DNA of 64,000 bases from Algibacter marinivivus (GTDB lineage Bacteria > Bacteroidota > Bacteroidia > Flavobacteriales > Flavobacteriaceae): the NCBI RefSeq assembly GCF_003143755.1, contig NZ_QFRI01000002.1, positions 419,953 to 483,952 of the forward strand, read 5' to 3'. The position numbers and the translations under genes are program-made. Positions 45,857 to 54,801 of the stretch are shown here, piece by piece (positions within the stretch are counted from its first letter, which is position 1; each line of letters starts with the position of its first letter). The notes beneath the pieces are model-generated. The model had not been told where the DNA came from. It saw only the letters and a program-made list of their open reading frames with translations, and searched no databases.

Positions 45857-47542
45857 ATGCGATTTATACTGTCCCTCTTTCTAGTTTTTTCTTGTTTTTT
45901 AGATGCTCAAAATAATTATCCACAAGATTATTTTAGCAATCCGCTTGATGTACCTTTAATATTATCTGGTACGTTTGCAGAATTACGTTCCAACCATTTT
46001 CATTCTGGTTTAGATATAAAAACGCAACAACGTACGGGACTAAAAGTAAAAGCTGCTGCCAGTGGTTTTGTTAGTAGAATTAAAATTGCACATTATGGTT
46101 ACGGTAAAGCCCTATACATAACTCATCCAAATGGTTACACAACAGTTTATGCGCATTTAAGTAAGTTTTCGCCAGATATAGAAGCTTATATAAAAGCAAA
46201 GCAATATGAAAATGAGTCTTATGAAATTGAACTCTTCCCTAAAGCGGAAGATTTACCAGTTTTAAAAGACAATCTTGTAGCTTATAGCGGAAATTCTGGT
46301 GGTTCTGGTGGTCCGCATTTACATTTTGAAATTAGAGACAAGCAAGAGCGTCCTATGAATCCAATGCTTTTTGGTATTGATATTAAAGACACTAGTAACC
46401 CCATAATCAAATCTGTTTATGCATATCCTTTGGATGAAAATTCATTTATTAATTCAAAGAATACAAAACAAAAAATACGATTAACACCTTTAAAAAACGG
46501 CGATTATAATGCTGAAAACATTGAAGCTATAGGAAACATAGGATTTGCTATAGGCACATACGATAGGCAAGATTTAGCTGCAAACTCTAATGGTGTTTAC
46601 AATATTCAGACATTTGTTAATGGAAGCAGAAATTTTGAAATCGATTTTAAACGTTTTTCATTTGACGAAACTAAACACATCAACCAACTTATTGACTACG
46701 AACATTTTTCAACAAAAAAACAGCGTATTCAAAAATTATTCAGAAAAAACAATCCTTTAAGTCTTTTTAAATCTACACTTAATGATGGCATCATTAAAAT
46801 TGAAGACAGTACTTACTCGGTCTATAAAATCAGAGTTGCCGACTTTAAAAACAACGAATCTTGGGTTACTGTTCACATTAAGGGCACAAAAAACAATAAA
46901 GTAAAACCAGATAGAAAAGCCATTACACCTTACTTTATTAAAGCAGACCAAACAATCAATTTAAAAAAAGGTATCGTTTCTGTTGATTTTTATAAAGACA
47001 CGTTTTACGAAGATTTCTATTTAGATTTTGAAGTAAAAAATGATACGTTAAAACTTCATAAAGATGTTAAAGCTGCAAAAAAAAGTTTCTCTATAACTTA
47101 CGATGTTAGTAAATATTCAAATGAAGATAAAAACAAACTTTACATAGCTAGATTAATAGGTTACAAAAAATACCCTTCTTATACATACACCAAGAGAAAA
47201 GACCAATCATTAATAGCTAATACAAAAAAACTAGGGACTTATGCCCTAGCCATGGATACTGTAAAACCAACTATTTCTGCTGCAAACTTTAAAAGCAAAC
47301 AATGGTTAAGCAAGTACAGATACTTAAAAATAAAAATTAATGATGAAGAATCTGGAATATCAAATTACAGAGCCACCATTAATGGAAAGTGGATTTTAAT
47401 GGAGTACGATTACAAAACAAAAACACTAACTCACGATTTTAATGATAGCGTTATAACAGACACCAAAAACAATTTAAAAGTAATTGTTACTGATAATGTT
47501 GGAAATAATTCTACTTTTGAAACGTTATTTTACAGAAAATAA
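45857..47542 (+). CDS. M23 family metallopeptidase
   Basis: A 561-aa peptidoglycan endopeptidase with a signal peptide ending LDAQN. The LytM motifs are present: SNHFHSGLDI (HxxxD-type first ligands), THPNGYTTVYAHLSKF and GPHLHFEIR. After the catalytic domain a long C-terminal region (about 190-561) of beta structure is present, with Ig-like character near YRYLKIKINDEESG. It is 12 bp upstream of the TonB receptor gene. Confidence 0.92.
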   Translation: MRFILSLFLVFSCFLDAQNNYPQDYFSNPLDVPLILSGTFAELRSNHFHSGLDIKTQQRTGLKVKAAASGFVSRIKIAHYGYGKALYITHPNGYTTVYAHLSKFSPDIEAYIKAKQYENESYEIELFPKAEDLPVLKDNLVAYSGNSGGSGGPHLHFEIRDKQERPMNPMLFGIDIKDTSNPIIKSVYAYPLDENSFINSKNTKQKIRLTPLKNGDYNAENIEAIGNIGFAIGTYDRQDLAANSNGVYNIQTFVNGSRNFEIDFKRFSFDETKHINQLIDYEHFSTKKQRIQKLFRKNNPLSLFKSTLNDGIIKIEDSTYSVYKIRVADFKNNESWVTVHIKGTKNNKVKPDRKAITPYFIKADQTINLKKGIVSVDFYKDTFYEDFYLDFEVKNDTLKLHKDVKAAKKSFSITYDVSKYSNEDKNKLYIARLIGYKKYPSYTYTKRKDQSLIANTKKLGTYALAMDTVKPTISAANFKSKQWLSKYRYLKIKINDEESGISNYRATINGKWILMEYDYKTKTLTHDFNDSVITDTKNNLKVIVTDNVGNNSTFETLFYRK

Positions 47543-47554
47543 ACTTTTACACTT

Positions 47555-50014
47555 TTGAAGGCAAAACTACTACTAACCACTTTTTTACTTCTTTCAGTCT
47601 TAACCTTAAGTTTTGCACAAAATGCAACCATAAAAGGAATTATTCTAGACGAGAATAACAAACCCATTGATAAAGTAAACATAAAAGCTCAGAACAATGG
47701 CGCAGTTACAAATGCTAATGGCTTTTATAGTATTAACATTCCTGTAAATACTGATATTACCATTGAATTTACACATATAGCTCATAAAAAAATAGTAAGC
47801 ACGTTTAATTTAAAAAACGGTGAGGAGTTTGAGTTTAATCCTGTGATGAGCAAGTCTATTGAGCAAATAGCTACCGTTGTTGTAAACAGCAATAGAAAAA
47901 AAGAAGTTGAAGGTATTATTACTATAAAACCAGCTGTAATTAGAAAGATTCCTGGTGCTAATGCTGGAGTTGAAAATTTACTACTAACACTTCCAGGAGT
48001 TAGCAACAATAACGAATTGAGCACCCAATATTCTGTACGTGGTGGAAATTATGACGAGAATTTAGTTTATGTAAATGGTATTGAAGTGTATCGTCCGTTT
48101 TTAGTACGCTCTGGTCAGCAAGAGGGTTTAAGTTTTGTGAATACAAATCTAGTTCAGAATGTAGATTTTTCAGCTGGAGGTTTTCAAGCAAAGTATGGTG
48201 ATAAGTTATCATCTGTTCTAGATATTACTTATAAAAACCCTTATCAATTTGAAGTAAATGCTGATGCTAGCTTACTTGGAGGAAGTCTTTCTGTTGAAAA
48301 CATAAGTAAAGATTCTAAATTCACAGGAATTGTAGGACTAAGATATCGAGATAACAGTTTATTGGTTAATGCAAAAGAAACTGAAACTAATTTTAGACCA
48401 ACATTTGCTGATGCCCAAGGGTATTTCACTTATAAGTTTACTAATAAATTCCATTTAAGTTTTTTAGGAAGTGCTTCAATAAACAAATACAATTTTGAAC
48501 CACAAACTCGTCAAACTAATTTTGGAACACTAAGTGATCCTGTGGCTTTATTAGTGTTTTATCAAGGGCAAGAAAAAGACCGTTACCAAACCTTATTTGG
48601 CGCTTTTAAAGGATCTTACTTTGCAAATGATGATTTAACGCTTCACTTAATAGCTTCAACATATCATACTACAGAAGAAGAGTACTTTGATATTCTGGCG
48701 CAATATAGATTAGGTGAAGTTAACAGTAATATAGGTGATGAAAATTTAGGTGAAGTTGAATTTAGTCAAGGTATAGGAAGTCAACTTAATCATGGTCGAA
48801 ACGATTTAGATGCGCTTATTACTAACATTGAACATAAAGGGGATTTTAAAGTTGATGATAACAGATTTGAATGGTCTGTAAAATATACAAACGAAGATAT
48901 TAGAGATAGGTTGGTTGAATGGGAAGTTATAGATTCCGCAGGGTTTTCAGTAAGACCACCAAGAACATCTCCTAACGAACAACCTTACGAGCCATTTGTA
49001 GGCCCGTTAGAACCTTTTCAAAACGTTAGAGCTACAAATAACACGCAGATTAATAGAATACAGGCATACGGCCAATGGAGTAAGCGTAGTACTTTAGGCG
49101 AAAGTGATGTTTGGTACAATGCTGGTGTTCGTTTACATAACTGGTCAGTTAGTGGTGATGGTATTTCATCATCAAATCAAACGGTTTTTAGTCCACGTGC
49201 TCAATTTGCAATAAAACCAAATTGGGAAAAAGACATGCTTTTTAGAGTTGCTGGAGGCTTGTATTACCAACCACCTTTCTATAGAGAACTTCGAGATAGA
49301 AATGGTGTTGTTCAACCTGATGTAAAAGCTCAAAAATCATTTCATTTGGTATTAGGAAACGACTATAGTTTCAAAATGTGGGACAGACCTTTTAAATTAA
49401 CTTCTGAGATTTACTATAAAAACCTAAGTGATGTAAATGCTTATACACTTGAAAATGTTCGTATTCGATACAGAGCAAACAATAACGCCGAAGCTTATGC
49501 TTATGGTTTAGATATGCGATTAAATGGGGAGTTTGTTCCTGGAACAGAATCGTGGTTTAGCTTTGGTTATTTAAAAACCGAAGAAAATATAAATAATAGA
49601 GGCTTTATATCTCGCCCTACAGATCAGCGTTTAAAATTTGCAGCATTATTTCAAGATTATGTGCCTAATATGCCTAATCTAAAAATGTATTTAAATTTAG
49701 TTTTCAATACGGGTTTACCAGGAGGTTCACCTAGTTATGCTGACCCTTATGAGTTTCAAAACAGATTACCATCATACAAACGTGCAGATTTTGGTTTGCA
49801 ATATGTTTTAGTAGATTCTAAAAAACAGTTTAATAACGGGTGGAAAAAACCATTTAAAGAATTATCATTTGGTTTTGAGATTTTCAACATATTTGATGTT
49901 CAAAATTCCATTACAAATACTTGGGTAAGAGATGTGAGTAGTAAAAGACAAATAGCTATTCCTAACTTTTTAACTCCCAGAGTTTTTAATGTGAGGACTA
50001 CGATGAAGTTTTAA
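47555..50014 (+). CDS. TonB-dependent receptor
   Basis: An 819-aa outer-membrane receptor with signal peptide ending SFAQN, an N-terminal carboxypeptidase-regulatory-like domain (about 20-100), a plug domain (LLTLPGVSNNNELSTQYSVRG) and a 22-strand barrel ending VFNVRTTMKF. The start is TTG: the previous stop is in the same frame 12 bp upstream and no ATG lies before the signal peptide. It is co-transcribed with the M23 peptidase. Substrate unknown; there is no SusD neighbour. Confidence 0.9.
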   Translation: MKAKLLLTTFLLLSVLTLSFAQNATIKGIILDENNKPIDKVNIKAQNNGAVTNANGFYSINIPVNTDITIEFTHIAHKKIVSTFNLKNGEEFEFNPVMSKSIEQIATVVVNSNRKKEVEGIITIKPAVIRKIPGANAGVENLLLTLPGVSNNNELSTQYSVRGGNYDENLVYVNGIEVYRPFLVRSGQQEGLSFVNTNLVQNVDFSAGGFQAKYGDKLSSVLDITYKNPYQFEVNADASLLGGSLSVENISKDSKFTGIVGLRYRDNSLLVNAKETETNFRPTFADAQGYFTYKFTNKFHLSFLGSASINKYNFEPQTRQTNFGTLSDPVALLVFYQGQEKDRYQTLFGAFKGSYFANDDLTLHLIASTYHTTEEEYFDILAQYRLGEVNSNIGDENLGEVEFSQGIGSQLNHGRNDLDALITNIEHKGDFKVDDNRFEWSVKYTNEDIRDRLVEWEVIDSAGFSVRPPRTSPNEQPYEPFVGPLEPFQNVRATNNTQINRIQAYGQWSKRSTLGESDVWYNAGVRLHNWSVSGDGISSSNQTVFSPRAQFAIKPNWEKDMLFRVAGGLYYQPPFYRELRDRNGVVQPDVKAQKSFHLVLGNDYSFKMWDRPFKLTSEIYYKNLSDVNAYTLENVRIRYRANNNAEAYAYGLDMRLNGEFVPGTESWFSFGYLKTEENINNRGFISRPTDQRLKFAALFQDYVPNMPNLKMYLNLVFNTGLPGGSPSYADPYEFQNRLPSYKRADFGLQYVLVDSKKQFNNGWKKPFKELSFGFEIFNIFDVQNSITNTWVRDVSSKRQIAIPNFLTPRVFNVRTTMKF

Positions 50015-50083
50015 CATTAAAAAAACTAATAAGAGGTTTTTAAGTAATATAAACTCAAAGAAAATTAATACATTCAATTAAGT

Positions 50084-51538
50084 TTATTTTAATATCACAC
50101 TTAACCTTGTAACTACAGTATTAAGAGTACCTCCTACATTGTTAACTGATCCATGCACCTCTATAGCATCTCCTGGTGCTAAACTTACAATACCAATTAA
50201 CGTAAAATTACCTATATCGTTATTTGAAAATCGTCGCTCTGAAGATATCGCTGATACAACAGCACCTGCCATTCCATTAGGGATTTTAAATAAAGAAAAC
50301 TCATATACCCTTGCATTAGGAGAATTTGCATCATTATCTACAGTTCCTGTACAAATTACTTCAAATTCACGAGTATTTTTTCCATTATATACTAATCTAT
50401 TATCAGTTGCAGATGATGTTCTAAACAAACTGGTTGCGGTTGTTGTTCCTGCAATTTTAACAGGAGTATCGGCACCAGCAGTAACAAAATCTGTAACTGT
50501 GGTATTTCCAGTCATATAATAATACCCTGAGGTATTCGAATCAGCTTCAAAAGGAAGTCCTGGACAACTTACATACCAATCGTTATCAAAAAAATAACCC
50601 GGATAAGAGCCACCTAACATAGTATAGCCATTAACATAAGTTCCAAGACCTGAAAAAGGAACACTTAATATGGTTCCTTGAGATACATCAGGATCTGCAC
50701 TTACATCAACACCAGTTGCTCCTGCTGGCACTTTACAAAATCCACTAATTTTTTCAATTAACCCAAATGTACCCACATAAGTTTCAAAAGTACCTGCATT
50801 AGTATCAAACCAAGCTACATTACTTAATAAAACATTGCCAATATTTGTATATGTAATTCCAGTTGTATTATTTACTAGCTGAATAATATTCATAAAAACT
50901 ACTCCAAAAGAAGAAATAGATCCAACACTTCCTGAATTTGCAATAATACAATTTTGAAACACCAATGTTTCTGCTCCACTTCCTGTTAATCCAAAAATAC
51001 TTCCTCCAGGTGCTGTTAAAGTGAGGCTTCTAATACTTCCTCCAGTACTACCAGTAAAGATTGCACCTCCAGCACGAACTAAAATATCTTCGTTTGCATC
51101 TAATCCAGAAACATAAGAGTCATTTATATCTATAGGTGCTGCTAAAACTATAGTGCCATTAATCTCATAGAAAGTATTCGTATCAAGTAAATAAGTGCTT
51201 CCTCCTCCTGCTGTAAGTTCTTCAGCTAAATCAGAAACATTTTTAACTAATTTATAATTATCCCTAATTTCACTTTGTAATTTATTCCAAATACTATTTT
51301 CATAATAAAAGAAGGCTCCCTCATCAGTGTCATATACCAATAATCCATCAGCTGGAGAAGCAATTAGCAATCGTTGAGCTGAAGACATTCTAGGAGTTAA
51401 AACACCTTGAGTAGTAGATGTCATATCCAAAATGGCTGAGGGATCTGGGTTTGTATTACCCATACCAACTTGTGAGTATACATTTTCTTGGGAGGCTAGT
51501 AAAACTAAAAGAAATAAAAAAAAACAATTAAATCTCAT
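50084..51538 (-). CDS. Secreted protein with a possible fibre-like C-terminal domain
   Basis: A 484-aa protein with a signal peptide (MRFNCFFLFLLVLLASQENVYSQ). The N-terminal block SAILDMTSTTQGVLTPRM is a frequent opening of flavobacterial secreted and phage-fibre-like proteins. The middle has right-handed beta-helix character (QNCIIANSGSVGS repeats). The C-terminal 130 residues have the look of a trimeric fibre tip (FEVICTGTVDN, ALFK-like strands, APGDAIEVHGSVNN). Function unknown; phage-like origin only a possibility. Confidence 0.65.
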   Translation of the reverse strand: MRFNCFFLFLLVLLASQENVYSQVGMGNTNPDPSAILDMTSTTQGVLTPRMSSAQRLLIASPADGLLVYDTDEGAFFYYENSIWNKLQSEIRDNYKLVKNVSDLAEELTAGGGSTYLLDTNTFYEINGTIVLAAPIDINDSYVSGLDANEDILVRAGGAIFTGSTGGSIRSLTLTAPGGSIFGLTGSGAETLVFQNCIIANSGSVGSISSFGVVFMNIIQLVNNTTGITYTNIGNVLLSNVAWFDTNAGTFETYVGTFGLIEKISGFCKVPAGATGVDVSADPDVSQGTILSVPFSGLGTYVNGYTMLGGSYPGYFFDNDWYVSCPGLPFEADSNTSGYYYMTGNTTVTDFVTAGADTPVKIAGTTTATSLFRTSSATDNRLVYNGKNTREFEVICTGTVDNDANSPNARVYEFSLFKIPNGMAGAVVSAISSERRFSNNDIGNFTLIGIVSLAPGDAIEVHGSVNNVGGTLNTVVTRLSVILK

Positions 51539-51647
51539 AACATTTTTAATTTGGGATTAAAATGTGAGAGACTATTTATTCAAAAATACAAAAAAATACT
51601 ACATAAAAAACATTTTGTCGGTTAAATATGATTTTTTATATGAATAA

Positions 51648-52787
51648 TTAAATAAATTCCTTCAAAACAGAGATAACATAATCAACTTCTTCTTTAGTAT
51701 TAAATTTACTAAATGAAAACCTAATGGATGGTTTTTCTAAATCTTCATCATTTAAAATCTCTGACAATACATGTGATTTTTGACTACTTCCACTTTGGCA
51801 AGCACTTCCTTTAGAACATGCTATACCTTTTAAATCTAATTGAAATAATAACATAGCAGCTTTTTTTGGTGGAATTGGTAAACACAAATTAACAAGAGTA
51901 TAAGTACTTCTTTCATTACTTTCAGAACAACCATTAAATTTAGCGTCGGGAATAGTACTCTTTATTTCATCAATAAAATATTGCTTTAGGCTTTTAACAT
52001 AATGCATCTCTTCCTCTAAATTATCATAAGCCATTTTTAATGCGACATCCATCCCAACTATATTATGAATGCTTTCTGTACCAGCACGAAGTCCACGCTC
52101 TTGTTCTCCCCCTAATATTAAAGGTTTTAGGCCTGAATTTTTTCTAATAAAAGTAAAACCAACACCTTTAGGCCCATGAAATTTATGTGCAGATGCTGCT
52201 AAAAAATCAACTTGAATATCTTGCAAATCTATTTTATAATGTCCCACTGATTGAACAGCGTCACTATGAAAAAGCGCATTATTAAATTTGCATAAATCTG
52301 AAACACGCTTAATATCTAAAATGGTACCAATTTCATTATTAACATGCATCAAACTCACTAATATTTTTCCATCAGTTTTCAATAAAGTTTCTAAATGAGA
52401 ATAATCTATGTTACCATTAGCATCAATATCTACATAACTAATTGTTAATTCATTGTCATTTTGAAGCGCTTCTAAAGTATGTAATATGGCATGGTGTTCA
52501 ATTTTAGAAGTTATAACATGAGATATTTTCAAATCTTTTACAACACTCTTTAGCACCAAGTTATCAGCTTCAGTTCCTCCAGAAGTAAATATAATTTCAC
52601 CTGCAGAGACATTTAAACAACTTGCAATAGCATTTCTAGATTTTTCAACAATTACTTTTGAAGCTCTTCCATAGCTATGAGAAGATGAAGGGTTACCAAA
52701 ATTAGTTTTCATAACTTCAGTAATTGCAATAATCACCTCTTCTCGCATAGGTGTAGTAGCTGCATTATCAAAATAAACTGATTTCAT
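51648..52787 (-). CDS. Cysteine desulfurase
   Basis: A 379-aa PLP enzyme that takes sulfur from cysteine for Fe-S clusters and thio-tRNA. The Schiff-base Lys is in SAHKFHGPKG (about residue 199) and the persulfide Cys in CSKGSACQSGSS (about 327). The HSDAVQSVG helix is also intact. It fits the NifS/IscS group. There is no isc or suf gene beside it. Confidence 0.92.
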   Translation of the reverse strand: MKSVYFDNAATTPMREEVIIAITEVMKTNFGNPSSSHSYGRASKVIVEKSRNAIASCLNVSAGEIIFTSGGTEADNLVLKSVVKDLKISHVITSKIEHHAILHTLEALQNDNELTISYVDIDANGNIDYSHLETLLKTDGKILVSLMHVNNEIGTILDIKRVSDLCKFNNALFHSDAVQSVGHYKIDLQDIQVDFLAASAHKFHGPKGVGFTFIRKNSGLKPLILGGEQERGLRAGTESIHNIVGMDVALKMAYDNLEEEMHYVKSLKQYFIDEIKSTIPDAKFNGCSESNERSTYTLVNLCLPIPPKKAAMLLFQLDLKGIACSKGSACQSGSSQKSHVLSEILNDEDLEKPSIRFSFSKFNTKEEVDYVISVLKEFI

Positions 52788-52898
52788 TGAGTTATGTTTT
52801 TGGTCAAAAGCTTTCTTTAAATCTAAACGATTTTAAAGTTCAAAAATACTTGAAATAAAATTATTATCAATAAGCTACGTTATAATTATCAATTCCAT

Positions 52899-52906
52899 TA
52901 TTTTTG
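52899..52906 (+). promoter_or_regulatory. Bacteroidota -7 promoter element
   Basis: TATTTTTG, an exact match to TAnnTTTG, 17 bp before the Asp-rich lipoprotein start. It gives a very short leader. Confidence 0.5.
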
Positions 52907-52923
52907 CCTAAAACCCAAATACA

Positions 52924-53865
52924 ATGCGTAAGTTATTTTTTGTTTTCTTAGTTTTAGTCTTTGTACCTCTCAACTCTTGTGATGATGGAGATATTATTGA
53001 TTTTGAATTAGATTTTGAAAATACTTTTCAAGTTTGTTCTGGTGAAACTTCTACAGGACAAAGTACTTTGGTTTTTTACAAAACAAAAAATGACCCTTCA
53101 GAATCTATATCAGTTCAAGTTAACGGTTTAAACTTAGAGGATATTTTTGAAGTGGATGAGAATGGTGAATATGAAAACACTACTTCAATCTCTTCTTCAG
53201 CACCATTAAATTACAGAACATATAGTAATACAACTTTGCCAGATAATTTGTTTTGTAACGTTGTACCCAATTCTGAGGTAAACATAAAAAATGATGATGT
53301 AAGTACTAGTGGACAAGTAATAATTACTACTGTTTTGGTTGAAGATGATAACGATGATATTACAGCAGATTTAGAAGATAGAAATGGCAATGGTGATTTA
53401 ACTGATGATGATACTGATGGTGATGGATTACCAAATTATATTGATGCTGATGATGATGGTGATAATATTTTAACCAAAGATGAAGACCCAGATCCGAATG
53501 GTGATGGAGATTTAAGTGATGCTTTAGATACTGATGGTGATGGTACACCAGATTATTTAGATGCAGATGATGATGGTGATGGGATAGATACCAGAGATGA
53601 AGAAAATGATAGCCAAGATCAAAATCCTGCAAACGATATTACTATAAGTGAGTTTGGTCCAGATTATTTAAATAAGGATGTAGCTAATCTGGGTGCTCCG
53701 GCTGCTGTAGCTTATAGAGATCATACAATTACTGAAACATACACCGTAACGCTTAACGTTACAAATTTTGATTTAACCTTAATATCTCTTGATATTTATG
53801 ATTTCGGAACTCTAGATGATAGTTCAACTTCTACAACCAGAACTGAGACGCCAGATTTTCCTTAA
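52924..53865 (+). CDS. Lipoprotein with Asp-rich calcium-binding repeats
   Basis: A 313-aa lipoprotein with lipobox ending PLNSC (Cys19). The middle (about residues 140-235) consists of thrombospondin type 3-like repeats such as DTDGDGLPNYIDADDDGD and DTDGDGTPDYLDADDDGD, which bind Ca2+. It would be an outer-membrane or surface protein. A TATTTTTG promoter element lies just upstream. No enzyme motif. Confidence 0.88.
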   Translation: MRKLFFVFLVLVFVPLNSCDDGDIIDFELDFENTFQVCSGETSTGQSTLVFYKTKNDPSESISVQVNGLNLEDIFEVDENGEYENTTSISSSAPLNYRTYSNTTLPDNLFCNVVPNSEVNIKNDDVSTSGQVIITTVLVEDDNDDITADLEDRNGNGDLTDDDTDGDGLPNYIDADDDGDNILTKDEDPDPNGDGDLSDALDTDGDGTPDYLDADDDGDGIDTRDEENDSQDQNPANDITISEFGPDYLNKDVANLGAPAAVAYRDHTITETYTVTLNVTNFDLTLISLDIYDFGTLDDSSTSTTRTETPDFP

Positions 53866-53874
53866 TTCTATTGT

Positions 53875-54438
53875 TTAGTTTGAAGACGTATTTTGATAAA
53901 TATAAACTTCTGTTGCGCCTAAACCATACTTTTGATAATTGGCATCATAATATTTAACGTTATTATATCTACCAAATAAATATTCAAGCTCCATTTTTAA
54001 AACACCTTCCCCTACACCATGTATAAAAACGATTTTTTGTATTCGCTTAGAAATTGCAAAATCCAATTTATGTCTAGCTGTATCTAATTGAAGGGTAAGC
54101 ATTTCATGGTTACTCATTCCCTTTGCAGATTTTACTAACTGATTGATATGCAAATCCACTTCCATAGTAGGCTCATATCTATCTTTAGCGCGCTTTTTAG
54201 TTTGTTGCTTTCTTTTGGGTGTTTCCTTTTCTGAAACAACATCTTTAATATTCGAGTTTGAAAATATTTCAGAGGAAATAGATTCCTTTTTAGCTTTCAA
54301 AACCAACTCATTTGCATTGTAATCAATTAAAAACCCATCCTCAGTTTCAATTGAAATAGTATGCCCTGAAATTTCTTTTATCACTCCAGACAAATCTTCA
54401 TCTAAAACCAATACATGGTCTCCAGTTTTAAAATTCAT
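53875..54438 (-). CDS. Smr-domain protein with DUF2027-like N-terminus
   Basis: A 187-aa protein. An SH3-like barrel (FKTGDHVLVLDEDLSG) is followed by a basic linker and an Smr domain with EVDLHI, VFIHGVGEGVLK and GATEVYI, as in MutS2 C-terminal nucleases. It may nick or bind nucleic acid. I place the start at the ATG at 54438, not at the TTG at 54444 that overlaps the previous stop. It follows a small membrane protein gene by 2 bp. Confidence 0.85.
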   Translation of the reverse strand: MNFKTGDHVLVLDEDLSGVIKEISGHTISIETEDGFLIDYNANELVLKAKKESISSEIFSNSNIKDVVSEKETPKRKQQTKKRAKDRYEPTMEVDLHINQLVKSAKGMSNHEMLTLQLDTARHKLDFAISKRIQKIVFIHGVGEGVLKMELEYLFGRYNNVKYYDANYQKYGLGATEVYIYQNTSSN

Positions 54439-54440
54439 AA

Positions 54441-54629
54441 TCAAACATCAGAGTTTTGGTCATTCTCATTGTCATTTCTACTAGGTATCGTTTTTGATAT
54501 TCTATAAACACCAATCATAAGCATTACAATACCAGCTATAAGTAAATACTTATTTTGATCCGCATCAACTTTTGCATACATAGCAACAAATGCACCAATA
54601 ATAATTAAAATATAATTTAGATATTTCAT
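54441..54629 (-). CDS. Small hypothetical membrane protein
   Basis: A 62-aa protein with two hydrophobic helices (about 5-22 and 28-46) and a charged tail rich in Asn and Asp. No family recognised. It is directly upstream of, and nearly overlapping with, the Smr gene. Confidence 0.65.
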   Translation of the reverse strand: MKYLNYILIIIGAFVAMYAKVDADQNKYLLIAGIVMLMIGVYRISKTIPSRNDNENDQNSDV

Positions 54630-54770
54630 CTTATAAAGAAACAGAATTTAGAGAGTAAATTACATCAAAAATTAGTTTTTTTAACTTTAATTTTTCACAA
54701 AAAAAGAATCACAAATAATCGACGAAATGCATTTTATAGCGTCAAAGAGCAAATTAAATAGAAAAAATAG

Positions 54771-54778
54771 TATATTTG
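54771..54778 (+). promoter_or_regulatory. Bacteroidota -7 promoter element deciding a start
   Basis: TATATTTG, an exact match to TAnnTTTG, lies 24 bp before ATG 54802 but inside the longer reading frame that opens at 54727. It favours the internal ATG. Confidence 0.5.
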
Positions 54779-54801
54779 CTGTATTGAAGTCCCCATACTT
54801 T

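Noticed and set aside
53360-53632. Minus-strand His-rich reading frame
   Set aside because: It is antisense to the Asp-rich repeats of the lipoprotein; GAT codons read backward give His.
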